The notes below the pieces were generated by a model, which saw only the letters and a list, made by a program, of their open reading frames with translations, searched no databases and had not been told where the DNA came from. 7,610 nucleotides of DNA from Frankiales bacterium (lineage in GTDB: Bacteria; Actinomycetota; Actinomycetes; Mycobacteriales; Jatrophihabitantaceae): positions 1-7,610 of the forward strand of contig JAOPUY010000508.1 in assembly GCA_025963265.1 (NCBI GenBank), written 5' to 3'. A program made the translations under genes and the position numbers. Position 1 is the stretch's first letter; every line of letters starts with the position of its first letter. Below, piece after piece: positions 7,026 to 7,610 of the stretch.

Positions 7026-7059
7026 GGCTGGAGCCGAGTTCGCCTCGGTCTCCTCGGCC
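7026..7059 (+). other. Imperfect hairpin in the tatA leader
   Basis: CCGAG (7034-7038) pairs with CTCGG (7044-7048) around the loop TTCGC. GGAG (7030-7033) continues the stem with CTCC (7050-7053), leaving T7049 bulged, and GGC (7026-7028) can close the base with GCC (7057-7059). GCCGAG (7033-7038) could instead pair perfectly with CTCGGC (7053-7058), so two exclusive folds exist. The stem ends about 13 bases before the AGGAG and does not cover it. It has no T-run after it, so it is not an obvious terminator for hflX. It may stabilise or regulate the tatA message. Confidence 0.45.
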
Positions 7060-7072
7060 GGAATCCCTGAAC

Positions 7073-7077
7073 AGGAG
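7073..7077 (+). promoter_or_regulatory. Ribosome binding site that fixes the tatA start
   Basis: AGGAG lies 8 bases before the ATG at 7086, ideal spacing. It overlaps an in-frame GTG at 7077, which is therefore not the start. This is the only textbook Shine-Dalgarno in the window. Confidence 0.8.
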
Positions 7078-7085
7078 TGTCAAGC

Positions 7086-7532
7086 ATGTTGACTGGCTGG
7101 GAACGTCCCTCGCACTGGTTGGTGCTGGCCGTCGTCGTCGTAGTGCTCTTCGGCTACAAGAAGCTTCCGGACGCCTCACGCGCGATCGGTCGCTCGTTGC
7201 GGATCTTCAAGACCGAGCTCAAAGGCTTGAACGAGGACGACGCGGCGCGCGACACCGCGACCGCCCCCGCCGCTGAGGTCCCGGTGGCCGAACCGACCCC
7301 GCCGGTCTTCCAGCCGCCCGTAGCCCAGCCCGCACCGGTCGCCCAGACTCCGCCGGCCGCGCCGGTCGTCCAGGCCGCACCCGTTGTCCAGCCTGCGCCC
7401 GTTGTTCAGCCTGCGCCCGTGGTCCAGCCGGCGCCCGTCGTGCCCTCGCTGCTCTTGCAGCAGCCGGCCCAGCTCGTCGACAACCCGGCTCCGGCCGCGC
7501 AGGGCTCGGCCCAGCAGCCGTTTAGCAGCTAA
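7086..7532 (+). CDS. tatA: Sec-independent protein translocase subunit TatA, with repeat tail
   Basis: TatA oligomers act with TatC to move folded, twin-arginine proteins across the cytoplasmic membrane. The first 48 residues are a typical actinobacterial TatA: a short N-terminus (MLTGWERPSHW), one membrane helix (about 11-22), the FG hinge at 22-23, then an amphipathic helix starting YKKLPDASRAIGRSLRIFK and an acidic patch. The ATG at 7086 is chosen because AGGAG lies 8 bases upstream. At 148 residues it is longer than the usual 60-95. The extra length is a low-complexity tail of Pro, Ala, Val and Gln that includes about five PAPVVQ-like hexapeptides. Family identity is clear from the N-terminus, although TatA and TatB/E cannot be fully separated by eye; the FG hinge and KKLPD favour TatA. 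No tatC is nearby. A strong hairpin follows 14 bases after the stop. Confidence 0.88.
   Translation: MLTGWERPSHWLVLAVVVVVLFGYKKLPDASRAIGRSLRIFKTELKGLNEDDAARDTATAPAAEVPVAEPTPPVFQPPVAQPAPVAQTPPAAPVVQAAPVVQPAPVVQPAPVVQPAPVVPSLLLQQPAQLVDNPAPAAQGSAQQPFSS
7356..7445 (+). repeat. Five 18-bp tandem units encoding (A/P)APVV(Q/P)
   Basis: Five in-frame 18-base units (7356, 7374, 7392, 7410 and 7428) encode AAPVVQ, AAPVVQ, PAPVVQ, PAPVVQ and PAPVVP. Units 3 and 4 are nearly identical in DNA (CCTGCGCCCGTTGTTCAG and CCTGCGCCCGTGGTCCAG), which suggests recent expansion; the outer units have drifted at third positions. An 18-base change keeps the frame, so the tail can vary in length without breaking TatA. 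Confidence 0.85.
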
Positions 7533-7546
7533 GCCCCAGATCTGAC

Positions 7547-7585
7547 AAGACGAGGCCCCCACCGTCGCGGTGGGGGCCTCGTCTT
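7547..7585 (+). terminator. Strong hairpin terminator after tatA
   Basis: Bases 7547-7563 and 7569-7585 are perfect reverse complements, giving a 17-bp stem, mostly G-C, with the 5-base loop GTCGC. It starts 14 bases after the tatA stop. The bases that follow (AGTTCGG) have only a poor U-tract, common for actinobacterial terminators. The stem begins AAGAC and ends GTCTT, so it could also serve a convergent gene beyond the window edge. The last 25 bases of the window hold nothing I recognise. Confidence 0.85.
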
Positions 7586-7610
7586 AGTTCGGTCGGCTTA
7601 CGTTCGATCG

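Noticed and set aside
7077..7085. GTG at 7077 as the tatA start
   Set aside because: It overlaps the AGGAG that serves the ATG at 7086, and the added residues are not TatA-like.
5561..7087. 508-codon open frame on the minus strand spanning nearly all of hflX
   Set aside because: It is the mirror of a GC-rich real gene. The plus strand has all five GTPase motifs, and the antisense product is an Arg/Gly/Asp/Leu-rich string with no family motif.
7356..7445. Tandem units considered as a CRISPR array or intergenic repeat
   Set aside because: The units are 18 bases, contiguous without spacers and in frame with tatA; they encode a hexapeptide repeat.

Overview
The window comes from a high-GC bacterial chromosome and reads as an actinobacterium (Actinomycetes). 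The evidence is GTG starts on miaA and dapF, codons that mostly end in G or C, actinobacterial versions of MiaB, HflX and TatA, and the gene order miaB - DUF349 gene (opposite strand) - miaA - dapF - hflX. From memory, that order matches the mycobacterial block Rv2733c / Rv2731 / Rv2727c / Rv2726c / Rv2725c with some intervening genes missing. I cannot name the genus. It is core chromosome: I see no insertion sequence, prophage, CRISPR array, tRNA or rRNA.

Layout. The 3' half of rny (ribonuclease Y) enters from the left edge and ends at 779. miaB (832-2316) follows on the same strand. A three-repeat DUF349 coiled-coil gene lies on the minus strand (2371-3555), convergent with miaB and divergent from miaA. 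miaA (3612-4556), dapF (4553-5419, start and stop overlapping as GTGA) and hflX (about 5462-6946) run on the plus strand. After a 139-base spacer with its own promoter-like site and a hairpin leader comes tatA (7086-7532), whose C-terminal tail carries a tandem PAPVVQ-type repeat. A 17-bp perfect hairpin (7547-7585) then ends the block.

Function. Most of the window concerns RNA and translation. RNase Y starts mRNA decay. MiaA and MiaB make i6A37 and then ms2i6A37 in tRNAs that read UNN codons. HflX is a ribosome-associated GTPase. DapF supplies meso-diaminopimelate for lysine and peptidoglycan, and TatA helps export folded proteins. The DUF349 protein has no assigned biochemical role that I can state.

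The most interesting signal is regulatory. miaB, miaA and dapF have no Shine-Dalgarno sequence, and each has a TAnnnT -10-like hexamer 6-9 bases before its start codon, the signature of leaderless transcripts. The dapF copy lies inside the last codons of miaA, where three codons rare for this genome (ATA, CCT, AGG) cluster. Only tatA has a clear ribosome binding site (AGGAG) and a structured leader. I found no convincing undescribed multi-gene system; this looks like a well-conserved housekeeping region.
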